From Kurthia senegalensis (lineage in GTDB: Bacteria > Bacillota > Bacilli > Bacillales_A > Planococcaceae): 64,000 bases of DNA. Of this stretch, positions 63,028 through 64,000 are shown piece after piece. The notes under the pieces are model-generated. The model saw only the letters and a list, made by a program, of their open reading frames with translations, did not search any database and was not told the DNA's origin. Location: positions 259,658-323,657 of the forward strand of contig NZ_HE611066.1 of NCBI RefSeq assembly GCF_000285595.1. The letters are read 5' to 3'. Position 1 is the first letter of the stretch. Every line of letters starts with the position of its first letter. The translations under genes were made by a program, and so were the position numbers.

Positions 63028-64000
63028 ATGATGAAAAAATACAAAATTACAGCCGCTGCAAGCGCATTTGTTTTAGGGGCTTCCGCGATAGTACCTGCTA
63101 CGTCAGCATTTGCGACAACGAAGTATCAACTGAAATCAGGAAAACTCGTCCATAGTAAGACGAAAAAGGTCGTTCAATCGTATAAAATGTATAAAAACAA
63201 TTTGTACAAAAATGGCAAAAAATATACAGGGACGTTTCAACGTACATTTTATAGCCAAGGTAAAAAATATACGGGGACGAAAAAAGGGATCGTTTATAAA
63301 AAAGGAAAGAAATTAACGGGACTTCAAAAGTCTATTTATTACAAGGTAGGTAAAAAAGGCACGGGCGATTACCGTAACGTGTATTACTACAAAGGGAAAA
63401 AGCATAAGGGCATCGCCACAACGTCTAAACTGTACAAAAATCAATACGTCAAACAAGGAAAACCGGCTTCAGGTTCTTATAAAGGGAAGCATTATGTGAA
63501 AGGAAAACTGGCACAAGGTATTCAACAAAAGAAATATTATAAAAATGGCGTTCTTCATACGGGTGTTTGGAATAAAAAGCAATATGTAAAAGGAAAGCTT
63601 GCGAATCAGTGGTATGCGCAAACATTTTATGTGAACGGGCTTCGTGCCAATGGATTGATTGGCAACGTGCGCTACGCATCGGGTAAAAAAGTAGAAGGGG
63701 TCTTTTCGGACGTGCTTTATAAAGCGGGCATTCCATTTGCGGGAACAATTGCTGGTTATACGTACGTGTCTGGGAAGCTGTTAGACGGCTGGAAAGATGA
63801 TTTACTCTATGTTTCGGGCAAACGATTGACAGGAACGAAAGACGGCATCACTTATAAAAATGGTGAGACGTTAGACGGATTGGAACGAGAACTGATTTAT
63901 CAAGAGGGAAAGTTATTTACAGGTGTTTTAAAAGGTACGCGCTACAAAAATGGTGAGCTGTTTAATGGCTTAGATGAAGGGCTTTTTTATAAAAATGGTG
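63028..64000 (+). CDS. Secreted YKxGK-repeat protein, partial
   Basis: Runs off the right edge; 324 residues visible. ATG 63028 or 63031 follows AGGAGAGGGG. Signal peptide MKKYKITAAASAFVLGASA and a cut near SAFATT. Then a regular array of about 20-residue units, each with YK(N/G)GK...TG: examples are LYKNGKKYTGTFQ, VYKKGKKLTGLQ, YYYKGKKHKGIA, YVKGKLAQGIQ, YVSGKLLDGWK and YKNGELFNGLDEG. Two-strand units of this sort resemble choline-binding or MORN-like wall repeats. Later units lose Lys and gain acidic residues. No enzyme domain seen in the visible part. Probably a surface adhesin or wall-binding protein. Confidence 0.75.
   Translation, partial: MMKKYKITAAASAFVLGASAIVPATSAFATTKYQLKSGKLVHSKTKKVVQSYKMYKNNLYKNGKKYTGTFQRTFYSQGKKYTGTKKGIVYKKGKKLTGLQKSIYYKVGKKGTGDYRNVYYYKGKKHKGIATTSKLYKNQYVKQGKPASGSYKGKHYVKGKLAQGIQQKKYYKNGVLHTGVWNKKQYVKGKLANQWYAQTFYVNGLRANGLIGNVRYASGKKVEGVFSDVLYKAGIPFAGTIAGYTYVSGKLLDGWKDDLLYVSGKRLTGTKDGITYKNGETLDGLERELIYQEGKLFTGVLKGTRYKNGELFNGLDEGLFYKNG

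Noticed and set aside
1-64000. tRNA, rRNA, CRISPR array, phage or conjugation module
   Set aside because: Read for on both strands; no cloverleaf with CCA-type ends, no rRNA core, no regular spacer array and no structural phage or transfer gene is visible. Only a recombinase relic at 7.8 kb.

Overview
The window is AT-rich, densely coded and reads as the chromosome of a low-GC Gram-positive bacterium. Ribosome-binding sites are AGGAGG-like, intrinsic terminators are common, and there are many secreted SH3-repeat wall proteins plus typical Bacillales families (DUF1846, DUF1835/DUF3658, Amj flippase, HssRS/HrtBA, NamA, SMI1/KNR4 and DUF3916 proteins). The best guess is Bacillales, Planococcaceae/Caryophanaceae (Kurthia-like). 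That is inference from gene content, not a database match. I see no rRNA, tRNA, CRISPR array, complete transposase or prophage.

Layout. 0.3-7.6 kb: DUF1846 gene (frameshifted), a decayed LysE exporter, then small accessory genes (ASCH, DUF6176, a lipoprotein, a DUF3916-like protein, a GNAT). 7.4-8 kb: recombinase and other gene relics. 8.2-11.7 kb: nucleotidyltransferase, then a chain of TPR regulator > MFS exporter > zinc ribbon joined by ATGA overlaps. 12-19 kb: YibE/YibF pair, lipoprotein, a YiiX/NlpC-like hydrolase behind a hairpin that hides its ribosome site, YjjG nucleotidase, DUF1835 protein, Amj flippase. 19.4-23.1 kb: acyl-CoA dehydrogenase/acyl-CoA ligase operon with a TetR regulator, bracketed by two copies of a 38-bp sequence. 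23.2-31.5 kb: accessory zone with an unidentified 426-residue protein, DUF3916, a second copy of the lipoprotein, CPCC-type zinc protein, SMI1/KNR4 and gene fragments; it looks like a collection of orphan immunity genes. 31.6-37 kb: two GNATs, DUF2087 and a complete hrtB-hrtA-hssR-hssS haem-stress operon with a recognisable HssR direct repeat. 38-46 kb: DUF418, DsbA-like protein, three secreted wall proteins, TauE/SafE. 46-51 kb: AgcS symporter and a VanRS-like two-component system. 51-54.9 kb: acetoacetate module (atoE, scoB, scoA) with a divergent LysR. 54.9-58 kb: MarR with threonine aldolase, then the thiosulfate importer pair YeeE/TusA. 58-64 kb: small proteins, an APH-fold kinase, NamA, an SH3-like wall protein, an ArsC/LMW-phosphatase relic and the start of a long YKxGK repeat protein that leaves the window.

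Two things stand out at the scale of the window. First, at least ten otherwise intact genes are broken by a single-base change in an A or T run, nearly always one base too short. Either the assembly has systematic homopolymer errors or these runs vary. Second, a roughly 140-bp element with terminal inverted repeats occurs three times, next to the 3' ends of genes, and gives rise to spurious small ORFs. The most interesting single locus is the perfect 14-bp stem that buries the Shine-Dalgarno sequence of the 15.5 kb hydrolase.
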